Positions 39,734 through 49,415 are shown, counted from the first letter of the stretch. The stretch is 64,000 nt of DNA from a bacterium (GCA_020444425.1 JAHLLB010000006.1:62001-126000), one strand, 5' to 3'. The notes: generated by a model not told the origin, from the letters alone. Translations and numbers: made by a program.

Positions 39734-39807
39734 GGCCCATGCTTGCTTGCAAGCGCGGCTTATCCGAGGACGGATTTTCCCTGCTGGCGGAATCATCAGG
39801 GGCACGT
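39734..39807. repeat. Two-module palindromic intergenic repeat
   Basis: GCCCATGCTTGCTTGCAAGCGCGGCTTATCC + CGGATTTTCCCTGCTGGCGGAATCATCAGGGGCAC; parallels 15101..15186. Confidence 0.6.
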
Positions 39808-39867
39808 ACCTAAGGTTTTGGTGGGTTTGGAATGCGGGGACACGTTGAGGACAACGTGTCTCCGGAT

Positions 39868-41403
39868 ATGGCACTTGACAGGATCAGGGAGGCAGGGGTG
39901 AGCGCCGCAGGAAAGATCGAGATCGGCCGGGATCGGTTGACTCTGGAACAGATGAAACAGGTGGCCGCAGGCACGGTAACCGTCTCGCTCAGCGATGACG
40001 CAGTCGCGCGGATGCGCAAATCCAACGAGCTGGTGCAGCAGGTGATCGCGGTGGGTGATCCGGTGTACGGCGTCAACACGGGCTTCGGCAAGTTCAGCGA
40101 AGTACGGATCGACGCGAACGACCTGAGCACCTTGCAGACGAACCTGATCCGTTCGCACTCCTGCGGAGTCGGGCCGGCGTTGGATGATAACCTGGTGCGG
40201 ATGATTCTCATCGCCAAGGCGTCCTCGTTGTCGCGTGGCTACTCCGGGTGCCGCCCCGAATTGGCGCAGATGCTGATCGACTTCTACAACCAGGATCTGT
40301 TGCCGGTGATTCCGGCGCATGGCAGCGTTGGTGCGTCCGGCGACCTCGCGCCGTTGTCGCACATGACGCTGGTGATGATTGGTGAAGGGGAAGCAACGTA
40401 CGGTGGCGAGACGCTGTCCGGCGTGGACGCGTTGCAGGCGGCTGGTTTGCAACCCATCGAACTGGGGCCGAAAGAAGGGCTGAGCCTGATCAACGGAACG
40501 CAAGTGTCAACCTCGCTGTCGGTCAAGGCTTGGCTTGCGTTGAACGATCTCGTCGTGGCGGCGGATGCGTCGGCGGCGTGGACGCTGGAAGGTGTCGCCG
40601 GACTGACGTCCGCATTCGATGCGCGAGTGCATGAAATCCGCGGGCATAGCGGTGCCATCGCCAGCGCGGAACGGATTCGGGGTCATGTTGAGAATTCCCA
40701 GATCCTCAGCAGCGAAGCGGCGTCGCGGCGGGTGCAGGACCCGTACGCGATCCGGTGCGCACCGCAGGTGCATGGGACGGTGCGGGACGTGCTGGCGAAC
40801 GTGCGCGGCATGCTCGAAACCGAACTGAACGGCGTCACCGACAATCCGCTCGTGTTCCCGGAACAGGGCGATGTGATCAGCGGCGGCAATTTCCACGCCG
40901 AGCCGGTGGCGATGGTCTCGGATCAGCTGGCAATTGCCGGCACGGACTTGGCGTCGATCAGCGAACGCCGCACCTTCCTGTTGACCGATCCGCAGATCAG
41001 CGGCCTGCCGGCGTTTCTCGTCGAGCACGGTGGTCTTAACAGCGGATTTATGATCCATCACGTGACGCAGGCGGCGTTGGTCAGCGCGTGCAAGACGCTG
41101 GCGCACCCGGCGAGCGTGGACAGCATCCCGACCTCGGCGGGTAAGGAAGACCATGTCAGCATGGCGACGTGGGCCGGGTACAAGGCGAACGAGATCATGG
41201 ATCGCGCGGCGACGGTTATCTCGATCGAAATGATGGCCGCTGCGCAGGCGATCAGTTTGCGTGAACCGCTGCAGCCGGGGTACGGCATCCAGGCGTTGCA
41301 GAAGGAACTGCGAACGGTGGTGCCGAAACTGGACAGCGACCGCTACTCGAAGCCGGACATCGACGCGGCGGGGCAGTGGTTGCGCGAACGAAACTGGGAT
41401 TAA
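39868..41403 (+). CDS. hutH: Histidine ammonia-lyase (HAL/PAL family)
   Basis: VYGVNTGFGKFSEVRI, MIO-forming GSVGASGDLAPLSHMTLVMIGEG, QDPYAIRCAPQVHGTVRD, TDNPLVF. ORF start 39832 lies in a palindrome, so 39868 is preferred. Confidence 0.93.
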   Translation: MALDRIREAGVSAAGKIEIGRDRLTLEQMKQVAAGTVTVSLSDDAVARMRKSNELVQQVIAVGDPVYGVNTGFGKFSEVRIDANDLSTLQTNLIRSHSCGVGPALDDNLVRMILIAKASSLSRGYSGCRPELAQMLIDFYNQDLLPVIPAHGSVGASGDLAPLSHMTLVMIGEGEATYGGETLSGVDALQAAGLQPIELGPKEGLSLINGTQVSTSLSVKAWLALNDLVVAADASAAWTLEGVAGLTSAFDARVHEIRGHSGAIASAERIRGHVENSQILSSEAASRRVQDPYAIRCAPQVHGTVRDVLANVRGMLETELNGVTDNPLVFPEQGDVISGGNFHAEPVAMVSDQLAIAGTDLASISERRTFLLTDPQISGLPAFLVEHGGLNSGFMIHHVTQAALVSACKTLAHPASVDSIPTSAGKEDHVSMATWAGYKANEIMDRAATVISIEMMAAAQAISLREPLQPGYGIQALQKELRTVVPKLDSDRYSKPDIDAAGQWLRERNWD

Positions 41404-41422
41404 TTGACAAAGGTAGTCCGAT

Positions 41423-42961
41423 ATGGCGCGAACGATTTTCACCGGTGCGAAGGTGCACCGGCACGACCGGGCGTGGGGGGACGCCGACGACGAACTGCTG
41501 CTTGAGAATGGACAGGTAGTTGCCACCGCGCGAGGGGACGAGATTTCCTCAGCGGCGGCAGCTGCGGACGAGATCGTTCGTTTGCCGGGGGGACGTATCC
41601 TGCCCGGCTTTTTTGACGCGCACCTGCACGTGGACCAGGGCGGGCGTCTGCTGGCCAGTTTGCAGCTGCTGGATAAATCGACGAAGCGTGAGGTGCTGGA
41701 GTCCGTCGCGGAGGCCGCGAAGTCCGGTGATGGCTGGCTGATCGGGATCGGGTTGAGCGAACATGCGTGGCCGACATTGGCGGAACGGGATCAGGTCTGC
41801 CCGAACCGTCCGCTGCTGCTGCACGCTCGCGACTACCACACGGTGTTGATCAACAGCCGCGCGATCGAACAAATCGGCCTGACCAACGAAACCCCATTAC
41901 CGGAGGGGGGTTGGCAGGAGCTGGATGAAGCCGGCTTCCCTCGTGGAATTCTGTGCGAAAACGCTGCACGTTGGATTGAGCAGTTCCTCCCGGAAGAAAC
42001 TCCCGAACAGCTGCGTGGCCTGATGCGCAAAGCGATGCGGCACCTGCTGTCGCTGGGCATTACCGGCGTCAGCGATGCCGGCGACCCGGCCTCGTACGAC
42101 AACGGCTGGCTGTGGTTGGAAGAGAATGAGGGATTGCCGCTGCACGTGGAGAGCTGGTTGCGTTGCGTGCATTTCGGGGACGACTGCATCGCGCAGCCGC
42201 GACGAATGCAGGGCAAACTGAACCGTTTCCGGCTCAAGCTGTTCATCGACGGCGCGCTCGGTAGCCGCACGGCGTGGATGAAACATGAGTACGCCGATAA
42301 ACCGGGCCACACCTCCGGGCCGGTGCCGGATTTGGCTGTGTATGACGCATTCCTGAAACGGGGTGCGGACGCCGGATGGTCGTTCACGGTGCACGCCATC
42401 GGCGATGCCGGTGTCGATTACGTGGCAGAAAGTCTCGCACAGCTGCCCGCAAGAACCGGACGGCACCGGATCGAACACATTCAGCATGTGGACGCGGTCT
42501 CGATGCAGAGAATGCTGGAATCGGACCTTGCGTTGTCGGTACAGCCGACGCACCGGCTGGACGACCTCGGCATGCTGCGGGATCGTGTGGGTGAACGTGA
42601 GAAGTGGGCGTATCCACTGAAGAGCCTGAGTGTCGCCGACCGGCTGGTACTTGGTAGTGACTGGCCGGTAGTCGATCCGGACCCGCGCCGGACGATCCGT
42701 GCGGCTCTGCTGCCGCGCAAGCCGGGCGAGGGCATGCCGGACCAGCACTTGACGGCCTCTGAAGCAGTGCTGGCGTTGACTCGGAACGCCGCCCGTGTCG
42801 CAGGCTTCCCGAACCTGGGATCGCTGGAGCCGGGGTATACGGCGGACATGGTATGGCTGGATCGTGATCCGGGTGATGATCCGGACGCGTGGCCGGAGGC
42901 AAAAGTCGGCGCCGTGTGGACCGGAGGCACACGGGTGAAGCGTGACAACGATTTGATTTGA
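41423..42961 (+). CDS. Amidohydrolase family protein (YtcJ-like)
   Basis: GGRILPGFFDAHLHVDQGGRLLASLQL...SFTVHAIGDAGVDYVAESL...RHRIEHIQHV...LGSDWPVVDPDP. Confidence 0.9.
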   Translation: MARTIFTGAKVHRHDRAWGDADDELLLENGQVVATARGDEISSAAAAADEIVRLPGGRILPGFFDAHLHVDQGGRLLASLQLLDKSTKREVLESVAEAAKSGDGWLIGIGLSEHAWPTLAERDQVCPNRPLLLHARDYHTVLINSRAIEQIGLTNETPLPEGGWQELDEAGFPRGILCENAARWIEQFLPEETPEQLRGLMRKAMRHLLSLGITGVSDAGDPASYDNGWLWLEENEGLPLHVESWLRCVHFGDDCIAQPRRMQGKLNRFRLKLFIDGALGSRTAWMKHEYADKPGHTSGPVPDLAVYDAFLKRGADAGWSFTVHAIGDAGVDYVAESLAQLPARTGRHRIEHIQHVDAVSMQRMLESDLALSVQPTHRLDDLGMLRDRVGEREKWAYPLKSLSVADRLVLGSDWPVVDPDPRRTIRAALLPRKPGEGMPDQHLTASEAVLALTRNAARVAGFPNLGSLEPGYTADMVWLDRDPGDDPDAWPEAKVGAVWTGGTRVKRDNDLI

Positions 42962-43022
42962 CCACCCGGGCTCATGCGCAGTAGACTCCGCGCAACATTC
43001 ACCGACGGATCGTAACGCGACC

Positions 43023-44423
43023 ATGGCGAAATCAAAGAATTTCAAGCCTCCAAACACCTACCTGATCCTGTTCACGCTGCTGGTGATCATGGCGGTGTTG
43101 ACGTGGATCGTTCCCGGTGGACGGTATCAGACCGAGCTCGTGGACGGCCGCGAGATGGTGGTGCCGGGCTCATTCGAGCAAGTCCCCGCCGAACCGCAGA
43201 ACCTGCTCAATCTGCTCGTCGCGCCGGTCAAGGGCTTCATGGACGCAGCCGAGATCATCGCGTTCGTGCTGATTGTCGGCGGTGCGTTTTCGGTGCTGCA
43301 GCGGACGGAGGCGATTGATGCCGTCATCCGTCGACTCGCACGGGCGAGCCGTCGCTCTGCGGCGATCCGGACCGCGATCATCCCGCTGTTCATGGTGCTG
43401 TTTTCGCTCGGTGGCGCGGTGTTCGGGATGGCGGAGGAGACGATTCCGTTCGTGCTGATTTTTATCCCGTTGTCGCTGGCGCTAGGCTATGACTCGATTG
43501 TCGGCGCGGCGATCCCGTTCGTGGGGTCGGGCGCCGGATTCGCGGGTGCGTTCCTCAATCCGTTCACCGTCGGCATTGCGCAGGGGATCGCCGATCTGCC
43601 GCTGTTCAGCGGTCTGGAATACCGTGTTTTTGTGTGGCTGGTGACGACGACGATCACGGTGTTGTTTGTCATGTTGTATGCGTCCCGGATTCGCAAAGAC
43701 CCGACAAAAAGTCCTGTCTACGAGATGGACGAGAAGCTGCGGCACACGATGCACCTGGACATTGACGGCGAGAATTCGGGCACGACGAAGCGTCAGGTGT
43801 GGGTGCTGGCAGCGTTCGGTGTCGCGATGGGGATGCTGGTGTTCGGCGTGCTCAGGCTGGGCTGGTACATCGAGGAGATCGCCGGTCTGTTTCTCGCGAT
43901 GGGGATTGTCGTCGGCATCATTGGCGGAATGAAAGGCGGCGAGATTGCGGAAGGATTCGAAAACGGCGCGAAGGATCTCGTCGGGGTCGCGGTGATTATC
44001 GGGCTGGCGCGTGGCATCCTGATCCTCGCACAGGACGGTCTCATCATCGGCACCATGCTGAACGCGTTGAGTAGTGTCGTTGGCAGCCTGCATCCGGTGG
44101 CGTCCGCGGAAATGATGTTCGTCTTCCAGTCGATGCTCAATTTCTTTGTCCCGTCCGGCAGCGGGCAGGCGGCGCTGACGATGCCGATTATGGCTCCGCT
44201 CAGCGATCTGGTCGGTGTTTCGCGGCAGACCGCAGTGCTGGCCTACCAGTTCGGCGACGGGTTCTCGAACATCATCATCCCGACCTCGGCTGTGCTGATG
44301 GGCGTGCTGTCGTTGGCGAAGATTCCGTGGACAACGTGGGCAAAGTGGATCGCCCCGCTTGTGTTGATGCTGTCGCTGGCCGGGGGATTGATGCTGATAC
44401 CGCCCTTCTTCGGGGTGTGGTGA
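43023..44423 (+). CDS. YfcC/DcuC-type membrane permease (C4-dicarboxylate/basic amino acid carrier superfamily)
   Basis: TYLILFTLLVIMAVLTWIVPGGRYQTE...GGAVFGMAEETIPFVLIFIPLSLALGYDSIVGAAIPFVGSGAGFAGAFLNPFTVGIAQGIADLPLFSG. Confidence 0.88.
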   Translation: MAKSKNFKPPNTYLILFTLLVIMAVLTWIVPGGRYQTELVDGREMVVPGSFEQVPAEPQNLLNLLVAPVKGFMDAAEIIAFVLIVGGAFSVLQRTEAIDAVIRRLARASRRSAAIRTAIIPLFMVLFSLGGAVFGMAEETIPFVLIFIPLSLALGYDSIVGAAIPFVGSGAGFAGAFLNPFTVGIAQGIADLPLFSGLEYRVFVWLVTTTITVLFVMLYASRIRKDPTKSPVYEMDEKLRHTMHLDIDGENSGTTKRQVWVLAAFGVAMGMLVFGVLRLGWYIEEIAGLFLAMGIVVGIIGGMKGGEIAEGFENGAKDLVGVAVIIGLARGILILAQDGLIIGTMLNALSSVVGSLHPVASAEMMFVFQSMLNFFVPSGSGQAALTMPIMAPLSDLVGVSRQTAVLAYQFGDGFSNIIIPTSAVLMGVLSLAKIPWTTWAKWIAPLVLMLSLAGGLMLIPPFFGVW

Positions 44424-44428
44424 CCGGG

Positions 44429-44905
44429 ATGGAGATCGTTAGAAAACCAAATGAAAGCGTAACGACTGCACTACTCAGTCTTGGAGCGATTCCAATTCTC
44501 GTGTGTCTGCTATTTGCGAGCGTCGGATGCACCGTGGCCGGCTTTGCTGTTGGAGAGTCATTGGATCGGCAGAATGTTACCCCGGATACTTTGGCGACCG
44601 ATCAACTGAAAGAAGCTGTCCAACTCGGTAAGGAGGTTCGAGTCAGCCTTGTTTCCGGCGAAATCCTGTATGGAAAAGTTAATCAGGTCGACGAGCACCG
44701 CGTTTTCATGAATCAGCGCGAAACGTATCCATGGCCACATGGCGGGCACGTGCAGCGAAACCTGCCACTGGAGTCGATTGTAACGGTTGAACGCCTCGAC
44801 TATTCCATCCGCTGGAAGATTATCGGTGCAGCTGCAGGGCTGGTGGTGGATATATCTCTGGTGATGTTCATCATGGCAATGTCATCCCTCGGTTCGCTGG
44901 GATAA
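44429..44905 (+). CDS. Hypothetical two-TM membrane protein
   Basis: N-terminal TM SLGAIPILVCLLFASVGCTVAGF and C-terminal TM; middle VRVSLVSGEILYGKVNQVDEHRVFM resembles a small beta-barrel fold. Confidence 0.5.
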   Translation: MEIVRKPNESVTTALLSLGAIPILVCLLFASVGCTVAGFAVGESLDRQNVTPDTLATDQLKEAVQLGKEVRVSLVSGEILYGKVNQVDEHRVFMNQRETYPWPHGGHVQRNLPLESIVTVERLDYSIRWKIIGAAAGLVVDISLVMFIMAMSSLGSLG

Positions 44906-44929
44906 CGCATTACCAGGAAGGTCCCTCGC

Positions 44930-45463
44930 ATGCGCAGATTGATCCTGCTCGACCGTGACGGCACGGTCATGGTAAACAAACATTATCTCGTCGATCCGGA
45001 CGGTGTCGAACTGATCCCCGGTGTGGCGGAAGGCATCCAGCGGCTGAATGAAGCCGGCCACGCGGTCGCGATCATCTCGAACCAGAGCGGCGTCGCGCGT
45101 GGAATGATGACGGTCAACGATGTCGCCAAGGTCAATGCGCGCCTGCTGGCAGTGTTGCACATTCACGGCGCGGCGGTGGACAACATCTACTTCTGCCCGG
45201 AGGTGGATGACGATGCGCCGTGCCGCAAACCGAACACCGGCATGCTCGAACAGGCAGCGCGGGACATGGAACTGCCGCTGGCCGAGGGAGTTGTGGTCGG
45301 GGATAATGTTGCGGATATCGAAGCTGGCAAACGTGCCGGGTGTCGCACGGTACTGGTGCGCACAGGGTACGGCGCAGATGTGGAAAAGGCGGGGACCGTG
45401 ATGCCGGACGCGACGGTCGATTCGCTGCGGGAAGCGGTGGAGTGGATCTTGGCAGAGCTGTGA
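44930..45463 (+). CDS. gmhB: D-glycero-D-manno-heptose 1,7-bisphosphate 7-phosphatase (HAD)
   Basis: RLILLDRDGTVMVNKHYLVDPDGVELIPGVAEGIQRLNEAGHAVAIISNQSGVARG...CRKPNTGMLEQAARDM...VVGDNVADIEAGKRAGCRTVLVRTGYG. Confidence 0.92.
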   Translation: MRRLILLDRDGTVMVNKHYLVDPDGVELIPGVAEGIQRLNEAGHAVAIISNQSGVARGMMTVNDVAKVNARLLAVLHIHGAAVDNIYFCPEVDDDAPCRKPNTGMLEQAARDMELPLAEGVVVGDNVADIEAGKRAGCRTVLVRTGYGADVEKAGTVMPDATVDSLREAVEWILAEL

Positions 45464-45496
45464 GCCGTGAGCTATGAGCTGTGAGCTACACAATCC

Positions 45497-45524
45497 GGAG
45501 ACACTTTGGGGACAAAGTGTCCCC
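45497..45524. repeat. Palindrome of the GGGACA...TGTCCC family
   Basis: GGAGACACTTTG-ggga-CAAAGTGTCCCC; core identical to 39698 copy. Followed by GTTTCTT, so it may also act as a gmhB terminator. Confidence 0.65.
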
Positions 45525-45568
45525 GTTTCTTATTGCAGATCGTTGACAAACCCCGGATTGCCAGGGGT

Positions 45569-45675
45569 GTCATTCTGAGCGAAGCGAAGAAGGTCCAGCT
45601 TTTCTGAAAACCAATAGTTGTAACCCGTTGATCATCTGGATCTTCTTCACTTCTCTTCGTTCCGTTCAGAATGAC
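45569..45675. repeat. MITE-like intergenic element, copy D (best-preserved termini)
   Basis: GTCATTCTGAGCGAAGCGAAGAAGGTCCAG...CTGGATCTTCTTCACTTCTCTTCGTTCCGTTCAGAATGAC. Confidence 0.8.
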
Positions 45676-45750
45676 GCGAAAGCCAAATTTTCCTAGAATC
45701 CCGAACGTTGCCACTTTGTCAGCAGTCTGTGGTGGATCATAGCTATATGA

Positions 45751-46191
45751 TCAAGGATCGTCAAACCAGACCACTTGCAACGCCCATTCGTTGAGATACT
45801 CCTCAATCTGCTCTTTCAGACCCGGTGTATCCGGTGCTGTCGGATAGATCATCCCGGCGCAGACGCTGGTGAATACTTCACCATCGACAAACTCATCGAT
45901 ATACCGCCAGACTTGCCGTCTGTGTGCTCCCAACAGCTTCTTCACATTCTTCGGTTTGATTTGATCCCAATTCGTCCCCTTAATCTCAACGATGACGACG
46001 TAATCTGCCAGTTCATCAACGAACAGGTCCATTCGACCTTTTCGAACACGCTTCGCTGAACTGGACAAGGGAAGGGGAATCGTTTTCTCGTCCTTGACGT
46101 GTCCATCCGCAGTCAGCAGCCAGTCCTGCTGTACTCGTTTGTGGAAGGCTTTGCCTCGTTTCAGCTGTTCTGGTTCAGCGATGTTCCCCCC
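45751..46191 (-). CDS. PD-(D/E)xK nuclease-like small protein, possibly truncated
   Basis: GRMDLFVDELADYVVIVEIKGTNWDQIK (D...ExK). Listed ORF starts at TTG 46068, but the frame stays open back to a TGA at 46192 and reads plausibly (NIAEPEQLKRGKAFHKRVQQDWLLTADGHV). Confidence 0.45.
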   Translation of the reverse strand, partial: GGNIAEPEQLKRGKAFHKRVQQDWLLTADGHVKDEKTIPLPLSSSAKRVRKGRMDLFVDELADYVVIVEIKGTNWDQIKPKNVKKLLGAHRRQVWRYIDEFVDGEVFTSVCAGMIYPTAPDTPGLKEQIEEYLNEWALQVVWFDDP

Positions 46192-46221
46192 TCAGGATTG
46201 AATCCGAATCAAGGTAACAGA

Positions 46222-46245
46222 AAACGCCCCGTTTCCGGGGCGTTT
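46222..46245. terminator. Bidirectional hairpin terminator
   Basis: AAACGCCCC-gtttcc-GGGGCGTTT, between the 5' side of the nuclease-like ORF and the 3' end of gmhA. Confidence 0.7.
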
Positions 46246-46265
46246 GAACTGAAAAAACTTGAGAA

Positions 46266-46844
46266 CTAACCGTGCAATTCCCGTTCACTGAGTTCACACA
46301 ACAGGTGCCCGACGAACGAGTGCATCTCCTGGATGCGTTGTGTGTCGTCCGACGGGATAATCACCGCCTGGTCGCACAGCGGCGCCAGCTTTCCGCCGGT
46401 GTTGCCGAGAATGCCGAGCACTTTCACACCGAAGGTTTGCGCCATCTCGACCGCTTTCAGCAGATTCGTTGAATTGCCGGAGGTGCTGATCACGATCAGC
46501 AGATCGCCCTTCCTGCCAAACGATTCCACTTGGCGCGCAAACACGTTCTCGTAGCCGATGTCGTTGGCACCGGCGGTGAGGATGGACGTATCGGTGCTCA
46601 GCGCCATCGCGGGCATGGACGGACGGTCGAGGTCATGGCTGAGCCGAATGACCCATTCCGCCGCCCAGTGTTGTGCATCCGCCGCGCTGCCGCCGTTACC
46701 GGCGAGCAGCAGCTTGTTGCCGGATTTGAACGTATTGATCACCAATTCGACCGCCGCGACGATGGTGTCCTTGAGCGAATCCATCTGCCGGGCGATGTCA
46801 ATGTGCGCGGCGAGGCGTTTGTCGAATGCTGCGTTCAAGTCCAT
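46266..46844 (-). CDS. gmhA: Phosphoheptose isomerase (SIS domain)
   Basis: GNKLLLAGNGGSAADAQHWAAEWV...LSTDTSILTAGANDIGYENVFARQVESFGRKGDLLIVISTSGNSTNLLKA. Confidence 0.92.
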   Translation of the reverse strand: MDLNAAFDKRLAAHIDIARQMDSLKDTIVAAVELVINTFKSGNKLLLAGNGGSAADAQHWAAEWVIRLSHDLDRPSMPAMALSTDTSILTAGANDIGYENVFARQVESFGRKGDLLIVISTSGNSTNLLKAVEMAQTFGVKVLGILGNTGGKLAPLCDQAVIIPSDDTQRIQEMHSFVGHLLCELSERELHG

Positions 46845-46846
46845 GC

Positions 46847-48151
46847 TTACACCTTGCGGCCGATGCCGACGTAGGTGAGCCCGAACGACTGGACGTACTT
46901 CGGATCCCAGATGTTGCGGCCGTCAAAGACAACCTTGTCGGCCAGCTTCCTGGACAGCAGGCCGTGATCCGGGGTGCGGAAATCGTTCCACTCGGTGACC
47001 AGCACCAGCGCGTCTGCACCTTCCACCGTATCGTATTCCGACTCGCAGAAGGTGATGCTGTCGCCGAAGACATCCCTGGCGACGGTCATCGCTTCCGGGT
47101 CGAAGGCCTTGACATTCGCACCCGCTGCCAGTAGTGAGTTGATAATCACAATCGCCGGTGCTTCGCGCATGTCGTCGGTGCGTGGCTTGAAGGAAAGGCC
47201 CCAGATCGCGAACGTTTTGCCCTGCAATTTTCCTTCGTAATGCTTGGAAATCTTGCTGAACATGAGCTTCTTCTGCTCTTCGTTGACGCGCTCGGTGGCT
47301 TCGATGATCTCGAGGTCAACGTCATACTGCTTCGCGGTGCGCAGAATCGCCTTGACGTCCTTCGGGAAGCAGGAGCCGCCGTACCCGGCGCCGGCATACA
47401 GGAACGCCGAACCGATCCGCGAGTCGCTGCCGATGCCCTGGCGCACCATGTCAATATCCGCGCCGACTTTTTCGCACAGGCGCGCGATTTCGTTCATGAA
47501 CGAGATGCGTGTCGCGAGGAACGAGTTGGCGGTATACTTGGTCAGCTCGGCGGAGACGACGTCCATGTGGATGATGCGATTGTTCTTCATCATGAACGGA
47601 CGGTAGAGCCGGTTGAGCACTTCATGGCCGATGTCGTTGTCCGCGCCGATGATCACGCGTTCCGGCTTGAGGAAGTCGTTGACCGCGTCACCTTCCTTGA
47701 GGAATTCCGGGTTCGAGACGACGGTGAAGTCGCTGTCCGTGTGCTTGCGGATCGCATCGGAGACAAGACCGGCGGTTCCGACCGGGACTGTGCTTTTGTC
47801 GACGATGATCTTGAACTCGGTCATCGCCTTGCCGATGCTTTCGGCGACGGTGAGCACGTGTTTCAAGTCCGCGCTGCCGTCCTCATTCGGCGGGGTGCCG
47901 ACGGCGATGAAGATGACGTCGCTGCTCTTGACGGCGTCATCAATGTCGGTTGTAAAATGAAGCCGTTCCTTGTCGATGCCTTCCTGGACAAGGTCTTCCA
48001 ATCCCGGTTCGTAGATCGGGATTTCACCGTCCTTAAGCCGGTTGATCTTATCTTCGTCGATATCGACACAGATCACGTGGTTCCCGGTGGACGCGAAGCA
48101 GGCGCCCGCAACGAGTCCGACATAGCCGGTACCAACCACCGCGACATGCAT
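46847..48151 (-). CDS. ugd: UDP-glucose 6-dehydrogenase
   Basis: MHVAVVGTGYVGLVAGACFASTGNHVICVDID...ELTKYTANSFLATRISFMNEIARLCEKVGADI...GAGYGGSCFPKDVKAI. Confidence 0.96.
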   Translation of the reverse strand: MHVAVVGTGYVGLVAGACFASTGNHVICVDIDEDKINRLKDGEIPIYEPGLEDLVQEGIDKERLHFTTDIDDAVKSSDVIFIAVGTPPNEDGSADLKHVLTVAESIGKAMTEFKIIVDKSTVPVGTAGLVSDAIRKHTDSDFTVVSNPEFLKEGDAVNDFLKPERVIIGADNDIGHEVLNRLYRPFMMKNNRIIHMDVVSAELTKYTANSFLATRISFMNEIARLCEKVGADIDMVRQGIGSDSRIGSAFLYAGAGYGGSCFPKDVKAILRTAKQYDVDLEIIEATERVNEEQKKLMFSKISKHYEGKLQGKTFAIWGLSFKPRTDDMREAPAIVIINSLLAAGANVKAFDPEAMTVARDVFGDSITFCESEYDTVEGADALVLVTEWNDFRTPDHGLLSRKLADKVVFDGRNIWDPKYVQSFGLTYVGIGRKV

Positions 48152-48380
48152 GAGTCACTCCTGAGTTTTCTTGCGAACAAAGATTCGTGGAACGCCGGGC
48201 AATATACGCCATCCGCCAGTCTAGCGCCCATCTGTGAGGGTACGATTCAGAGCGCCCGGGGGAGGGCTGTTGGATGATCGGATTCATGGCCAAGGGAGCC
48301 CGATTCGCCTGACTCTTGCGGGTGTTGCCGTCCCGTTCGCCGCGTACTTTCTTCGATAGGAACGAAATTCGGAATCGTGC

Positions 48381-49415
48381 ATGAAGCTCGCGATACACAA
48401 CAGTCCCCGCTCGTACAGCGACCGCTGGATCCGCTGGTGCTGTGATCATACGGTCGATTTCAAGATCGTGGACGCTTACAGCATTAGCATTCTTGCGGAT
48501 CTCCACGACTGCGACGGATTCCTCTGGCACTGGCAGCACAATGAGGCGGAACCGCTGCTCTTCGCCACCCGCCTGATAAAGGCGGTGGAGGAGATGGGGC
48601 TGCTGGTGTTTCCGGATACCGCGACCTGCTGGCATTACGACGACAAGGTAGCGCAGAAGTATCTGCTGGAAGCGGTTGACGCGCCCCTCGCGCCGGTGTG
48701 GGTTTTCTACGACAAGCAGGCGGCGCTACGCTGGGTGGCGGAAGCGTCCTGGCCGAAGGTGTGGAAGCTGCGGCGTGGCGCAGGGTCGAGCCAGGTGAAG
48801 CTGATACGGTCGCGGGCGGAAGCGGAAAAGGTGATCCGGCGGGCGTTCGGACGTGGCTGGGTGCCGGTGGAACGGGCGACCTCGGACGTCGCGATCCGTT
48901 TCCGGGGCGCAGGCGGATTGCGTGGCAAGATCGACCTGATCAAGCGTGCGCCGCGCGGCCTGTTGAAGCTGGCGAAACGTCGGAAGCTGGTCGCGCCGGA
49001 ACGCGGTTACTTTTACGCGCAGGAGTTCATCCCGCGCAACGAGTTCGACACTCGGATCACAGTGATCGGCGATCGTATTTTTGGCTTCAGGCGGTTTGTC
49101 CGTCCGGGCGACTTCCGCGCGTCGGGCAGTGGACGGATTGATTACGATGCGAGCGCGGTGGATCTGGAATGTGTGAAGATCGCGCGGGATGTTGCGAAAC
49201 GACTGCGGACGCAGAGCTGCGCGTTCGATTTCGTGCACACCCCCGACGGCGACCCATTGATCGTCGAGATCAGCTATGCCTACCTCGCCAGCGCGATCCA
49301 CAACTGCGCCGGGCATTGGAACAGTGAGTTGGAGTGGGTCGAAGGGCCGGTCTGGCCGGAAGATGCGATGATTGAGGATCTCGTCGCCGCCATTGAACGG
49401 AAAACCGGACGTTGA
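48381..49415 (+). CDS. ATP-grasp-like protein (RimK/carbohydrate-cluster type)
   Basis: FPDTATCWHYDDKVAQKYLLEAVDAPLAPVWVFYDKQAALRW...WPKVWKLRRGAGSSQVKLI...YFYAQEFIPRNEFDTRITVIGDRIFGFRR. Confidence 0.7.
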   Translation: MKLAIHNSPRSYSDRWIRWCCDHTVDFKIVDAYSISILADLHDCDGFLWHWQHNEAEPLLFATRLIKAVEEMGLLVFPDTATCWHYDDKVAQKYLLEAVDAPLAPVWVFYDKQAALRWVAEASWPKVWKLRRGAGSSQVKLIRSRAEAEKVIRRAFGRGWVPVERATSDVAIRFRGAGGLRGKIDLIKRAPRGLLKLAKRRKLVAPERGYFYAQEFIPRNEFDTRITVIGDRIFGFRRFVRPGDFRASGSGRIDYDASAVDLECVKIARDVAKRLRTQSCAFDFVHTPDGDPLIVEISYAYLASAIHNCAGHWNSELEWVEGPVWPEDAMIEDLVAAIERKTGR

